64,000 bases of DNA from Falsiroseomonas ponticola (GTDB lineage: Bacteria; Pseudomonadota; Alphaproteobacteria; Acetobacterales; Acetobacteraceae). Below the pieces are notes generated by a model. It searched no databases and had not been told where the DNA came from. It saw nothing but the letters and a program-made list of their open reading frames with translations. A program made the position numbers and the translations under genes. Location of the stretch: the NCBI RefSeq assembly GCF_016805305.1, contig NZ_JAERQN010000008.1, positions 1-64,000 of the forward strand. The letters run 5' to 3'. Numbering within the stretch: position 1 is the first letter of the stretch; the number at the start of each line of letters is the position of its first letter. Below are positions 25,573-34,479 of this stretch, one piece after another.

Positions 25573-27429
25573 ATGACGGATACCGCCTTCCCCACCACCC
25601 CGGCGCGCCCCGCGACGGCGTCCGCCCTGGCGCGCTGGCTGCTGGCCGCGGCGCTGCTGCTGCCCGCGCCGCTGCAGGCGCAGGTCTCCGCGCCGTCGCT
25701 GCCCTCGCAGCGCACCACGCCGAGCGTGACGCCGATCCCGAGCACCGCCACGCAGGGCACCCAGGCCAATGGCCAGGCCGGCCAGCAGGTGCCGGGCACC
25801 ACCCCCGCGCAGGGGCCGGGCCTGCCCGCCCTCAATGCCGGGGACATGATCTCCACCTCCCGCATCGGCTCCGCCACCGCGGCCGAGGGCGGGCCCGTCG
25901 CGGTCGGCCCGATCGGCGAACCCGGCCGCTTCCCGGGCCCGGCGACGGTGGTCTTCGGCTCCTCCCTGTTCACGCGGGGTGGCCCGGCGGCGTCCGACAC
26001 GCCCAACCCGAACTACACGCTCCTGCCCGGGGACCGCGTCTCCATCACCGTCTGGGGCTTCGTCGAGGCGTCGATCGTCACCACCGTCGATGCCGAGGGC
26101 AACGTCTTCATCCCGCAGATCGGCCCGGTCCGCCTGGCCGGCGTCCGCGCGGGCGACGTGCAGCGCATGGTGGAGACCGAGGTCCGCCGCGTCTATTCGC
26201 AGCAGGTGCAGGTCTATGCCGTGCTGCTTTCCGCCGGCCAGGTCGGCGTCTTCGTTACCGGCCAGGTGCGCATCCCGGGCCGCCACCTCGGCTCCGCCTC
26301 CGAAAGCGTGCTCGACTACCTCGCCCGCGCGGGCGGGGTCGATCCGGGCCGCGGCTCCTACCGCGACATCACCGTGACGCGCGGCGGCCGCACCGTGGCG
26401 CGCATCGACCTCTATCGATTCCTGCTGTCCGGCGAATTGCAGAACCTGCCCCTGCAGCAGGGCGACACCATCATCGTGCCCGCGCAGGGCGCGATGGTCG
26501 GCGCCGATGGCGCCGTGCGCAACAACTTCCTGTTCGAGGTGACGGGCCGCACCATGCCGGGGTCGGAGTTGATCCGCCTGGCCTCGCCCCTGCCTTCCGC
26601 CACCAATGCGGTGATCCGCGGCACGCGCAACAGCCAGCCCTTCTCCCGCTACACCACGCTGCGCGAACTGGCCGGCATCCAGCTGATGGACCAGGACGTG
26701 GTGACCTTCATCACGGATGCGCCGCCGCCCACCGTCCGCGTCTCGGTCGAAGGCAGCCGCATCGGCCCCTCGGTGCTGATCACCGACCGCGACGTCACGC
26801 TCTGCACCGTGCTCGACTACATCGCGGTGGACCCGAACCTGGCCAATACCCGCGGCATCTTCCTGCTCCGCCCCTCGGTCGCGGCGCAGCAGGCCCGCAT
26901 GCTGAACGAGGCGATGGACCGGCTGGAGCGCCAGCTCTTCCTCACCGTCTCCCCCACCACCGGCGTCGCGGAAGTCCGCGCTTCCGAAGCGCAGCTGGTC
27001 TCCAGCTACATCAGCCGGGCGCGGCGGACGCGGGCGGAAGGACGCCTCGTCGTCATGGACCGCGGCGGCCGCTGCGCCGATGTGCGGCTCGAGGATGGCG
27101 ACATCATCGTCATCCCCGAACGGGTGCAGACGGTGCTCGTCTCCGGCGAGGTCACGGCGCCGCAGGCGGTGATCTGGCGGCCCAACCTGACGATCCAGGA
27201 CTATATCCGGCAGGCCGGCGGCCTGGCGGAGCGCGGCGGCGACAACCAGCTGATGATCCGCCGCGCGAGCGGCGAACTGATCCTGGAGCCGACCGAGCCG
27301 CCGCAGCCCGGCGACGAGCTGATCGCGCTGCCGAGGCTGGACCCGAAGAACTTCCAGCTGACGCGCGACCTGCTGAACCTGATCTTCCAGTCGGCACTCT
27401 CCGCGCAGGTCTTCACCGGATCGCGCTGA
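25573..27429 (+). CDS. kpsD: Capsule export outer-membrane/periplasmic channel protein KpsD (Wza-like)
   Basis: A 618-aa polysaccharide export protein with a signal peptide (WLLAAALLLPAPLQAQ, about 23-38) and a Thr/Gln/Pro-rich stretch to about 120. The Poly_export domain (NYTLLPGDRVSITVWG, about 146-230) is followed by SLBB units around 222-275 (VTGQVRIPGRHLGSA) and 522-575 (VSGEVTAPQAVIW). The C-terminus (NFQLTRDLLNLIFQSAL) is like KpsD rather than Wza. No lipobox is present at the cleavage site, consistent with KpsD. It is the last gene of the operon, followed by a strong terminator. Confidence 0.92.
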   Translation: MTDTAFPTTPARPATASALARWLLAAALLLPAPLQAQVSAPSLPSQRTTPSVTPIPSTATQGTQANGQAGQQVPGTTPAQGPGLPALNAGDMISTSRIGSATAAEGGPVAVGPIGEPGRFPGPATVVFGSSLFTRGGPAASDTPNPNYTLLPGDRVSITVWGFVEASIVTTVDAEGNVFIPQIGPVRLAGVRAGDVQRMVETEVRRVYSQQVQVYAVLLSAGQVGVFVTGQVRIPGRHLGSASESVLDYLARAGGVDPGRGSYRDITVTRGGRTVARIDLYRFLLSGELQNLPLQQGDTIIVPAQGAMVGADGAVRNNFLFEVTGRTMPGSELIRLASPLPSATNAVIRGTRNSQPFSRYTTLRELAGIQLMDQDVVTFITDAPPPTVRVSVEGSRIGPSVLITDRDVTLCTVLDYIAVDPNLANTRGIFLLRPSVAAQQARMLNEAMDRLERQLFLTVSPTTGVAEVRASEAQLVSSYISRARRTRAEGRLVVMDRGGRCADVRLEDGDIIVIPERVQTVLVSGEVTAPQAVIWRPNLTIQDYIRQAGGLAERGGDNQLMIRRASGELILEPTEPPQPGDELIALPRLDPKNFQLTRDLLNLIFQSALSAQVFTGSR

Positions 27430-27454
27430 CCGGTCGCGATGCCGCGGCGGAACG

Positions 27455-27487
27455 GGGCGCTGGCCGAAAGGTCAGCGCCCTTTCTGT
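27455..27487 (+). terminator. Rho-independent terminator of the kps operon
   Basis: An 11-bp stem (27455-27465 / 27470-27480, one G-T pair, GAAA tetraloop) is followed by TTTCTGTT. It lies 26 nt after the kpsD stop and closes the lipoprotein-kpsMTED transcript. Confidence 0.9.
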
Positions 27488-27572
27488 TGCCGCCAGCCCC
27501 CGCCCGCGATAGGCAGGAGCCAGCGAAGACCGGCCCCGAGAGGCCGGCATCATCCAGGGAGGCTCCGCGACC

Positions 27573-28541
27573 ATGATCCATCCATTCGCCCGCCGCACCA
27601 TGCTCGGGCTCGGCGCCTCGCTCCTCGCCGCACCGTCGCTGCGCGCGCAGGGCCGCTTCCCGGACCGGCCCATCCGGCTGATCGTGCCCTGGGGCGCGGG
27701 CGGCACCACCGACATCCAGATGCGGGTGCTGGCCGAACAGGCGGCGCGCCGCCTCGGCCAGCCCGTGATCATCGAGAACAAGGCCGGCGCCGGCGGCGTG
27801 CTGGGCGCGCAGCAGATGCTGAACGAACGCAATGACGGCTACGTGATCACGCAGATGCCGATCAGCGTCTTCCGCCATCCGCAGATGGCGCAGCGGCCGC
27901 TGTTCAACCCGCTGGAGGATTTCTCCTACATCATCCACCTCACCGGCTATCTCTTCGGCGTGGTGGTGAAGCCGGATGCGCCCTGGAACACCTTCCAGGA
28001 ATTCCTGGACCACGCGAAGGCGAATCCGGGCCGCGTCACCTACGGCACGCCCGGCGTCGGCACCTCGCTGCACATCACCATGGAACAGATCGCCGGCGCC
28101 CGCGGCATCGAATGGATCCATGTCCCCTTCCGCGGCTTCGCGGAGAACGTGACCTCCCTCCTCGCCGGGCAGACGATGGCGCTGGCCGACAGCTCCGGCT
28201 GGTCCGAGATGGTGCAGGCCGGCCGCCTGAAGCTGCTGGTGACCTGGAGCGCGGAGCGCGCCAAGCGCTTCCCCAACGTGCCGACGCTGCGGGAAAGCGG
28301 CATCGATATCGTCAGCGCCAGCCCCTATGGCCTGGCCGGGCCGAAGGGCATGCACCCGGATGTGGTGCGCGCGCTGCACGATGCCTTCCGCGAAGCGCTG
28401 CACGACCCCGCGCATATGGCGGTCCTCGACCGCTTCGACATGGCGCCGATGTATCTCGGCCCCGATGAATACGCGGCCGATGCGCGCCGCACCTATGCGA
28501 CGGAAGGCGAGATGATCCGCAAGCTCGGCCTGCGGCTCTGA
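27573..28541 (+). CDS. Bug-family tripartite tricarboxylate transporter substrate-binding protein
   Basis: A 322-aa periplasmic receptor with a Tat-like signal (FARRTMLGLGASLLAAPSLRAQ). The Bug fold is indicated by FPDRPIRLIVPWGAGGTTD, PVIIENKAGAGGVLG, YGTPGVGTSLHI, HVPFRGFAEN and GLAGPKGM. The ligand is usually a carboxylate or a small organic acid. No TctA/TctB membrane genes are adjacent, which is common for this expanded family in Acetobacteraceae and Burkholderiales. AGGGAGG lies about 10 nt before ATG 27573. The next gene overlaps its stop if CTG 28538 is used. Confidence 0.9.
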   Translation: MIHPFARRTMLGLGASLLAAPSLRAQGRFPDRPIRLIVPWGAGGTTDIQMRVLAEQAARRLGQPVIIENKAGAGGVLGAQQMLNERNDGYVITQMPISVFRHPQMAQRPLFNPLEDFSYIIHLTGYLFGVVVKPDAPWNTFQEFLDHAKANPGRVTYGTPGVGTSLHITMEQIAGARGIEWIHVPFRGFAENVTSLLAGQTMALADSSGWSEMVQAGRLKLLVTWSAERAKRFPNVPTLRESGIDIVSASPYGLAGPKGMHPDVVRALHDAFREALHDPAHMAVLDRFDMAPMYLGPDEYAADARRTYATEGEMIRKLGLRL

Positions 28542-29458
28542 GCATCGCCACCGCGCATATCCGCTGCGGCGACGATCTTCGCCCCCGCCTGGCCGATACG
28601 GGCTGGGCGGGGGACTACCTGCCGATCAGCGATCCCGTCTGCGTCGGCGCGGTGAATGACGAACCGCTGATGGCCTATCTCGGGCTGCGCGCCCGGGTCA
28701 TCGCCCTGCATGCGAAGGTGGATCTGCAGGAGGCGCGGCTGCGCCTCGGGCGCGAATACATGGCGCTGAATGCGCTCGACCGCTTCGACCGCGTGCTGCT
28801 GTGGTTCGAACATGACCTCTGGGACCAGGCCGCGCTGATCCGCGTCCTGTCCCTGCTGGCCGGGCGACGGGGGCTGGAGGGCAGGCTCTTCCTGATGCCC
28901 GCCGATGGCAGGCGCCCCTTCATGGCGCTGTCCGATGCGGAACTCGCCGCGCTGGTCCCGCAGCCGCTGACGCTCCCGCAGTTGGAAGCGGGCGCCGAGG
29001 CCTGGGCCGCCTTCGCCGATCCGGACCCGGAGGCGCTGGACCGGCTGTGGCGCCGCGCGACGCCCCTGCCCCACCTGGCCCATGCCATGCGCCGCCACCT
29101 GCAGGACCTGCCCTGGCGCGCCGACCGCCTGGCGCTGACCGAACGCCAAGTGCTGCGCGCCGTGGCCGATGGCGCCACGACCCTGGCCGATGTCATGCGG
29201 GCGCAGCACGCCGCCGACGCCACCTTCCCGCAGACCGACCTGATGCTGCTCGACCTCCGCCAGCGCCTCTCCACCGGGCCGCTCAGGCTGCTCATGCCCG
29301 GGGAGGCCTGGGCCCTGGCCGATCGCGGCCGCGCCGTGCTGGCCGGCGAGGAGAAGCACCGCCCCCCGCCGCGCTTCCAGGGCGGCGTGGCTGTGCGCCC
29401 GGACCCACCCTGGCAATGGGACCCCCGCGCCACCGGCGTGCACCGCGCCTCACCGTAG
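28538..29458 (+). CDS. DUF1835-type protein, probable CTG start
   Basis: About 306 aa if read from CTG 28538. The family-typical N-terminus (AHIRCGDDLRPRL, then YLPISDPVCVGAV) lies upstream of the first conventional start, GTG 28652, so that start would cut the domain. In this frame the only start-like codon before it is CTG 28538, which overlaps the preceding stop as CTGA. Other conserved parts are FDRVLLWFEHDLWDQAAL, LPHLAHAMRRHLQDLPW and LALTERQVL. DUF1835 proteins have no established activity. Its 3' end overlaps tadA by 9 nt on the opposite strand. The start is uncertain; the gene is real. Confidence 0.75.
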   Translation: MSIATAHIRCGDDLRPRLADTGWAGDYLPISDPVCVGAVNDEPLMAYLGLRARVIALHAKVDLQEARLRLGREYMALNALDRFDRVLLWFEHDLWDQAALIRVLSLLAGRRGLEGRLFLMPADGRRPFMALSDAELAALVPQPLTLPQLEAGAEAWAAFADPDPEALDRLWRRATPLPHLAHAMRRHLQDLPWRADRLALTERQVLRAVADGATTLADVMRAQHAADATFPQTDLMLLDLRQRLSTGPLRLLMPGEAWALADRGRAVLAGEEKHRPPPRFQGGVAVRPDPPWQWDPRATGVHRASP

Positions 29459-29902
29459 GGCGGCGAAGAAATCCCGCAGCAGGGTGGCGGCCTCGCTCTC
29501 CCGCACGCCGCCCACCACCTCCGGCGCATGGTGGCAGGTGGGCTGGCCGAACAGCCGCGGGCCGTGTTCCACCGCGCCGCCCTTCGGGTCATAGGCGCCG
29601 AAGACCACGCGCTTGACCCGGAAGAAGGCGATGGCCTGGGCGCACATGGCGCAGGGCTCCAGCGTGACCGTCAGCGTCGCCTCCGGCAGCAGCTTGTCGC
29701 CGGTCACGCGCGCGGCCTCCCGCAGCGCCAGCATTTCCGCGTGCGCGGAGGGGTCGCGGCGGGCCTCCACCTCGTTCCCCGCCACCGCCAGCACGCGGCC
29801 GGCGGCATCGGTGACGACGGCGCCGACCGGCACCTCGCCCCGCGCGGCGGCGTCGCGGGCGGCGTCGAGCGCGATTTCCATGGGTGACGGCGCGTTCCGC
29901 AT
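29450..29902 (-). CDS. tadA: tRNA(adenine34) deaminase TadA
   Basis: A 150-aa zinc deaminase that converts A34 to inosine in tRNA-Arg(ACG). The zinc and catalytic residues H54, E56 (HAEM), C84 and C87 (PCAMC) match E. coli spacing. FFRVKRVVFGAYDPKGGAVEH and the length fit TadA better than guanine or cytosine deaminases. ATG 29902 is used; Met at residue 8 (29881) is an alternative. It converges with the DUF1835 gene and is divergent from the C26 amidotransferase gene 47 nt away. Confidence 0.9.
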   Translation of the reverse strand: MRNAPSPMEIALDAARDAAARGEVPVGAVVTDAAGRVLAVAGNEVEARRDPSAHAEMLALREAARVTGDKLLPEATLTVTLEPCAMCAQAIAFFRVKRVVFGAYDPKGGAVEHGPRLFGQPTCHHAPEVVGGVRESEAATLLRDFFAALR

Positions 29903-29949
29903 GGCGGCGATGCTTGCTCCGGCGCGCCCCGACCGTCTAGCAACGGGCG

Positions 29950-30663
29950 ATGAAAAAACGCCCGGTCATCGGTGTCACCCTGGATGCGGAACCCGCCGGC
30001 GGCTGGTCGAAGCTGCCCTGGTATGCGCTGCGCCAGAACTACCTCTCCGCCGTCATCGCCGCGGGCGGCCTGCCGGTCGCGCTGCCGCACCATCCCGAAC
30101 TGGCCGCCGACTACCTCGATGCCATCGACGGGCTGCTGGTCACGGGCGGCGCCTTCGATGTGGATCCGGCCCTCTGGGGCGGCGGCCCGCCGCATCCCAA
30201 GGTTACGCTGAAGCCCGGCCGCACCGATTTCGAGCTGGCCGCGACGCGGACCGCCCTGGCCCGCGACATGCCCGTGCTCGGCATCTGCGGCGGCCAGCAG
30301 CTCCTCGCCGTCGCCTTCGGCGGCACGCTCATCCAGCATATCCCGGATGAGGTGCCGGGCGCGCTGGCGCATGAACAGCCGAATCCGCGCACGGAGCCGG
30401 GGCATGAGGTGGCGGTCGCGCCCGGCACCCTGCTGGCCCGCATCACCGGCACGGACCGCCTGGCCGTCAATTCCGCCCATCACCAGGCCGTCGCGACACC
30501 AGGCGCCGGCGCCGTGGTGAATGCCCGCGCCCCCGATGGCGTGGTGGAGGGCATCGAGCATCCCGGCCACCGCTTCGCCCTCGGCGTCCAGTGGCACCCC
30601 GAATATGCCGTGGATCCGCGGGACCCCGTGATCCTCGCCGCCTTCGTGGAGGCCTGCCGGTGA
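29950..30663 (+). CDS. Class I glutamine amidotransferase, peptidase C26 (gamma-glutamyl hydrolase-like)
   Basis: A 237-aa cytosolic hydrolase related to PuuD, which cleaves gamma-glutamyl-GABA. Nucleophile C113 lies in GICGGQQL, with H216 and E218 in VQWHPEY. GLLVTGGAFDVDP (61-73) and NSAHHQAV are family signatures. No other putrescine-utilisation gene is adjacent, so the substrate is open. Its stop overlaps the GTG start of the pseudouridine synthase (GTGA), implying co-translation. Confidence 0.88.
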   Translation: MKKRPVIGVTLDAEPAGGWSKLPWYALRQNYLSAVIAAGGLPVALPHHPELAADYLDAIDGLLVTGGAFDVDPALWGGGPPHPKVTLKPGRTDFELAATRTALARDMPVLGICGGQQLLAVAFGGTLIQHIPDEVPGALAHEQPNPRTEPGHEVAVAPGTLLARITGTDRLAVNSAHHQAVATPGAGAVVNARAPDGVVEGIEHPGHRFALGVQWHPEYAVDPRDPVILAAFVEACR

Positions 30664-31598
30664 CCGACGAAACCGAGGACGCGGCGCCCGAGGCCGAGCG
30701 CGGCGAGCGACTCGCAAAATACCTGGCCCGCGCCGGCATCGCGTCGCGCCGCGACGCCGAGAAGCTGATCGCCGAGGGCAAGGTGAAGATGAACGGCAAG
30801 GTGGTGGAAACCCCCGCCACCTTCGTCACCGAGGGCGCGCGCATCAGCGTGGACGGCAAGCCCGTCCAGCCCGCCGAACGCACCCGCCTCTTCCGCCACC
30901 ACAAACCCGACGGCGTGGTCACCACCCACAAGGACCCGCAGGGCCGCCCGACGGTGTTCGAGCGCCTGCCCCCCGCCATCGGCCGCGTCGTCTCCATCGG
31001 CCGCCTCGACCTGACCAGCGAGGGGCTGCTGCTGCTGACCAATGACGGGGAGCTGGCGCGCAAGCTGGAACTGCCGAGCAATGGCTGGCTGCGCCGCTAC
31101 CGCGTCCGCGTCTATGGCGCGGTGGATGAGAAGTCGCTGGCCGCGCTCTCCCGCGGCATCACCGTGGATGGCGTCGCCTATGGCCCGATCGAGGCCGGGC
31201 TCGACAGCCGCCGCGGCGCCATCGCCTGGCTGACGGTGAGCCTGAAGGAAGGCAAGAACCGCGAGATCCGGCGCGTGATGCAGCATCTCGGCCTGCACGT
31301 CACCCGGCTGATCCGCACGGCCTATGGCCCCTTCCAGCTCGGCACCCTGCCCAAGGGCGGCGTCGAGGAAGTGCATCCGAAGGTGATGCGCGAACAGCTC
31401 GGCATCGGGGAGGCGCCGCAGAAGAAGCGGCGGCGGGAGCAGGAGGAAGCCGCCGCCGCCGCGGCCGCCGCGCCCCCGGAACCCGTCGCGCCCAAGCCGA
31501 AGCGCGTCCGCCCCGAGAACATCCCCCGCGCCCGCAATGCGGAGCCGCCGAAGCCGAAGCATGCTGCGAATCGTCGCCGGAAGCCATCGCGGCCGTAG
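30660..31598 (+). CDS. rluB: 23S/16S rRNA pseudouridine synthase (RluB/RsuA family)
   Basis: A 312-aa RNA-modifying enzyme. The S4 RNA-binding domain is at about 16-65 (ERLAKYLARAGIASRRDAE) and the catalytic domain follows, with D117 in GRLDLTSEGLLLLT. KEGKNREIRRVMQHLGL is family-typical. The C-terminus after about 250 is a basic, Ala/Pro-rich tail (KKRRREQEE, PKPKRVRPENI), common in alphaproteobacterial RluB. GTG 30660 overlaps the previous stop, and rsmD begins inside its 3' end (38-nt overlap). RluB modifies U2605 of 23S rRNA in E. coli; RluE/RsuA specificity cannot be excluded. Confidence 0.88.
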   Translation: MTDETEDAAPEAERGERLAKYLARAGIASRRDAEKLIAEGKVKMNGKVVETPATFVTEGARISVDGKPVQPAERTRLFRHHKPDGVVTTHKDPQGRPTVFERLPPAIGRVVSIGRLDLTSEGLLLLTNDGELARKLELPSNGWLRRYRVRVYGAVDEKSLAALSRGITVDGVAYGPIEAGLDSRRGAIAWLTVSLKEGKNREIRRVMQHLGLHVTRLIRTAYGPFQLGTLPKGGVEEVHPKVMREQLGIGEAPQKKRRREQEEAAAAAAAAPPEPVAPKPKRVRPENIPRARNAEPPKPKHAANRRRKPSRP

Positions 31599-32118
31599 GC
31601 TCGCCGCGCCCCCCGGCGACACCACCCGCCCCACGGCGGAGCGCGTCCGCCAGGCGGTCTTCGACATGCTCTGGCACGCCCCCTGGGCGGGACGGGCGGT
31701 GGTGGAGGAGGCGCGCGTGCTGGACGCCTTCGCCGGCACCGGCGCGATGGGTCTGGAAGCGCTGAGCCGCGGCGCCGCCCATGCCACCTTCATGGAGCGC
31801 GACCGCGCCGCGCTGGCGGCGCTGCGCGCCAACATCACCGCCTGCCGGGAGGAGCCCCGCGCGCGCGTGGTGGCCGGCGACGTGCTGAAGCCCCCCGCCG
31901 CCGCGACCCCCTGCGGCCTGGTCTTCCTCGACCCGCCCTACGCTCAGGACCTGGTCCCGCGCGCCCTGGCCGCGCTTTCCGCCGCCGGCTGGATCGCCCC
32001 CGCCGCGCTGGTGGTGGCGGAGCTGGGGCGGGAGGAAGCGCTGGCGGCGCCCGGCTTTTCCGAAGTCGCGATGCGGGAGCATGGCGCGGCGCGGGTCGTC
32101 TTCCTGCGCGCGGGATAG
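31561..32118 (+). CDS. rsmD: 16S rRNA (guanine966-N2)-methyltransferase RsmD
   Basis: A 185-aa SAM-dependent methyltransferase. The N-terminal MLRIVAGSHRGRRL and TRPTAERVRQAVFDML are diagnostic of RsmD. The SAM-binding motif VLDAFAGTGAMGLEAL and the catalytic DPPY (124-127) are present. It starts within the rluB-like gene (38-nt overlap), so the two rRNA-modification genes are co-expressed. Confidence 0.95.
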   Translation: MLRIVAGSHRGRRLAAPPGDTTRPTAERVRQAVFDMLWHAPWAGRAVVEEARVLDAFAGTGAMGLEALSRGAAHATFMERDRAALAALRANITACREEPRARVVAGDVLKPPAAATPCGLVFLDPPYAQDLVPRALAALSAAGWIAPAALVVAELGREEALAAPGFSEVAMREHGAARVVFLRAG

Positions 32119-32119
32119 C

Positions 32120-33046
32120 CTACCCCGCCACCTCGGCCGCCACCGCCGCCACCTGCTCCACCAGCCAGCGCAGCCCCGCATCCACCGCCTGCCGCTCATG
32201 CCAGGCCGCCGACAGCACGAAGGGCCGGATCGGCAGCGGCGGCGCGAAGGCGCGCAGCCCGAAGCGCGGCGCGTAGTTCTCCACCACCCGCCGGGGCATG
32301 GTGACGATGGTGGGGGATGCCGCGACGGCGGCCAGCGCCGGCAGGAAGGACGGCATCGCCGCCACCACGCGCCGCCTCAAGCCCTGCCGCGCCAGCGCCG
32401 CATCCACCGTCCCCTCCAGCCCGCCGCTGAGCGACACCAGCACATGGTCCAGCGCGCAGTAGAGCGGCAGATCGATCTGCCGCCGGCGTCGCAGCCGCGG
32501 ATGGTCGGGCGACCCCGCCACCAGGTAGGTCTCCTCATAGAGCCGCCGCGTCGCGATCCCGGCTGGCCGGCGCGGGAAGAAGCCTAGCGCCAGGTCGGCC
32601 TCCCCCTCCGCCAGCGCCGCCATGGCGGCGTCCCGCGCATGCGGCCGGAAGGACAGGCGCAGCCCGTCGCCGGCCGCCGCGAAGCGCGCCAGCAGCGGCG
32701 GCCCGAAGCGGGAGGCCTCGTAATCGAGCCCGGTGATCCGGAAGACGCGGTCGCTGGTCGCGGGATCGAAGGGCAGCGGCGGCGCCACCGCCTGCCGCGC
32801 CAGGCCGAGGACGCTCGCCACCAGCGGTGCGAGGTCGAGGCAGCGCGGCGTCGGCTCCACGCCGCCGGGCCGGCGGATGAAGAGCGGGTCGTCGAAGATG
32901 TCGCGCAACCGCGCCAGCGCATGGCTCACGGCCGGCGCGCTGAGGCCAAGGCGGTTCGCCACCTCGGCCAGCTTCCGGTGGCGCAGCGCCTCGTCCAGCA
33001 CCAGCAGCAGCGTCAGGTCGAGGCGACGGAGTTTCATCTCGCTCAT
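32120..33046 (-). CDS. LysR-family transcriptional regulator
   Basis: A 308-aa regulator. The winged helix-turn-helix spans about 5-65 (LAEVANRLGLSAPAVSHALARLRDIFDDPLF), followed by a substrate-binding domain with RITGLDYEASRFGPPLL and ADLALGFF. The start was placed at ATG 33046 (MSEMKLRRL); the frame extends to a TTG at 33067, but that lies in the operator. It is divergent from the four-gene reductase/DJ-1/hydrolase/GFA run beginning at 33121, which it probably controls, as LysR proteins usually regulate the divergent neighbour. Confidence 0.9.
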   Translation of the reverse strand: MSEMKLRRLDLTLLLVLDEALRHRKLAEVANRLGLSAPAVSHALARLRDIFDDPLFIRRPGGVEPTPRCLDLAPLVASVLGLARQAVAPPLPFDPATSDRVFRITGLDYEASRFGPPLLARFAAAGDGLRLSFRPHARDAAMAALAEGEADLALGFFPRRPAGIATRRLYEETYLVAGSPDHPRLRRRRQIDLPLYCALDHVLVSLSGGLEGTVDAALARQGLRRRVVAAMPSFLPALAAVAASPTIVTMPRRVVENYAPRFGLRAFAPPLPIRPFVLSAAWHERQAVDAGLRWLVEQVAAVAAEVAG

Positions 33047-33052
33047 GTCGCC

Positions 33053-33067
33053 ATTCAGAACATTCAA
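33053..33067. promoter_or_regulatory. Candidate LysR operator: ATTCA direct repeat
   Basis: ATTCA occurs twice (33053-33057 and 33062-33066), separated by GAAC, in an AT-richer patch between the divergent LysR gene and the reductase gene. The interval holds T-N11-A pairs typical of LysR sites, but it is short and not a clean dyad. The call is tentative. Confidence 0.3.
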
Positions 33068-33120
33068 TGGAGGAAAGTGCCAGCGGAACCCATCCTCCCC
33101 GCAACAGGAACGGGGGCTCC

Positions 33121-33717
33121 ATGCGCATCGGCATCATCGGCGGCGGCAATGTCGGCCAGGCGCTGGCCTCCGCGCTGAGGCGGGCGGGCCACGATCCCAT
33201 CCTGCTGCTGCGGAACCCGGGGCCTGGGGATGCGCCCCTCGCGCCGCTGGCCGATGCCGCGGCCTATATCCTCGCCGTGCCCTTCGGCGCCGCCACGGAG
33301 GCCCTGGCCGCCATCGCGCCCGGCGGCACCCCCGTGCTGGATGCCACCAACCCGCTCGCCATGGGCCCGGATGGCCTCGGCCTCTCGCTCGGCTTCGACG
33401 ACAGCGGCGCCGAACGCATCGCCCGCGCCTTCCCGGGGCTGCGACTGGCAAAAATCTTCAACACCACCGGCGCCAATGTCATGGCCGATGCCGCCCGCTT
33501 CGCGCCGCGCCCCGTGATGTTCGCCGCCGGCGACGATGCCGGTGCCAAGGCCATCGCGCTGCGGCTCGCCACCGATATCGGCTTCGAGGCCGTCGATGCC
33601 GGCCCGCTCCGCGCCGCAAGGCTGCTGGAGGCGCATGCGATGCTTTGGATCGACCTCGCCATGCGCCGCGGCCTCGGCCGGGACTTCGCCTTCGCGCTGC
33701 GGCGGGCCGTGCCATGA
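33121..33717 (+). CDS. NADPH-dependent F420 reductase-like NAD(P)-binding protein
   Basis: A 198-aa single Rossmann-domain protein: MRIGIIGGGNVGQALASAL at the N-terminus, ILAVPFGAATEAL in the middle, and AKIFNTTGANVMAD later. It resembles the NADP_oxidored_F420-type group found in bacteria without F420, whose true substrates are mostly unknown. First gene of a run under likely LysR control. Its stop overlaps the next start (ATGA), so it is co-translated with the DJ-1 protein. Confidence 0.82.
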   Translation: MRIGIIGGGNVGQALASALRRAGHDPILLLRNPGPGDAPLAPLADAAAYILAVPFGAATEALAAIAPGGTPVLDATNPLAMGPDGLGLSLGFDDSGAERIARAFPGLRLAKIFNTTGANVMADAARFAPRPVMFAAGDDAGAKAIALRLATDIGFEAVDAGPLRAARLLEAHAMLWIDLAMRRGLGRDFAFALRRAVP

Positions 33718-34475
33718 GCCTGCGCGACCCCAACGCGCTGCGCCCGAAGCGCATCGCCCTCGTCATCGCCAACCCCGCCATCTCCACCACCACCGGCTGG
33801 CCGGTCGGCTTCTGGTGGAGCGAACTCGCCCATCCCTGGCTCGCCTTCCACGAGGCCGACTACGCCACGGAGGTCTTCAGCCCCGATGGCGGCGCCTGCG
33901 AGGGCGATGCCTTCAGCGACCCGCGCCACGCCTCCGGCTATTCCGCCGACGACATTGTCAGCCGCGGCTTCATCGAGACGCCGCACCTGGCCGCCCTCGT
34001 CGCCGCGACGAAGCCCGTCGAGGCCATCACGCTGGACGATTTCGACGCCATCCTGGTCGCCGGCGGCCAGGCGCCGATGTTCACCTATGACGCCGCGATC
34101 ACGCTGCAGGCGCGGTTCACGGCCTTCCTCGAATCCGGGAAGGTGGCCGCCGCGCTCTGCCACGGCACCGCCATCCTCTGCCACGCCACGCGCTCCGACG
34201 GCACGCCTATCGCGAAAGGGCGCACCGTCACCGGCTTCACCAATGTCGAGGAGGATGCGGCGGACGAGGCCGCCTGGGCCATGGGTGCGCTGCCGCGCGA
34301 CCGGCATGTGATGCCCTGGCGGATCGAGGACCGGCTGCGCGCCCAGGGCGCCAACACCATCCAGGCCGGCGCCTGGCGCAGCTTCGCGGTGCGGGACGGC
34401 AACCTCGTCACCGGCCAGCAGAATTTCTCCGGCGCCGCCACCGCCGCCGCCGTCATCGCCGCCCTGGGAGCCTGA
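33714..34475 (+). CDS. DJ-1/PfpI-family protein (Hsp31/glyoxalase III-like)
   Basis: A 253-aa type 1 glutamine-amidotransferase-like protein. Nucleophile-elbow C149-H150 lies in AALCHGTAIL, and ILVAGGQAPMF and TGWPVGFWWSELAHPW resemble Hsp31-type proteins. Such proteins act as glyoxalase/deglycase or stress chaperones. The start overlaps the preceding stop (ATGA). Being in a run with a small reductase, a hydrolase and a GFA protein suggests reactive-carbonyl handling; that is inference. Confidence 0.85.
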   Translation: MSLRDPNALRPKRIALVIANPAISTTTGWPVGFWWSELAHPWLAFHEADYATEVFSPDGGACEGDAFSDPRHASGYSADDIVSRGFIETPHLAALVAATKPVEAITLDDFDAILVAGGQAPMFTYDAAITLQARFTAFLESGKVAAALCHGTAILCHATRSDGTPIAKGRTVTGFTNVEEDAADEAAWAMGALPRDRHVMPWRIEDRLRAQGANTIQAGAWRSFAVRDGNLVTGQQNFSGAATAAAVIAALGA

Positions 34476-34479
34476 CCGC

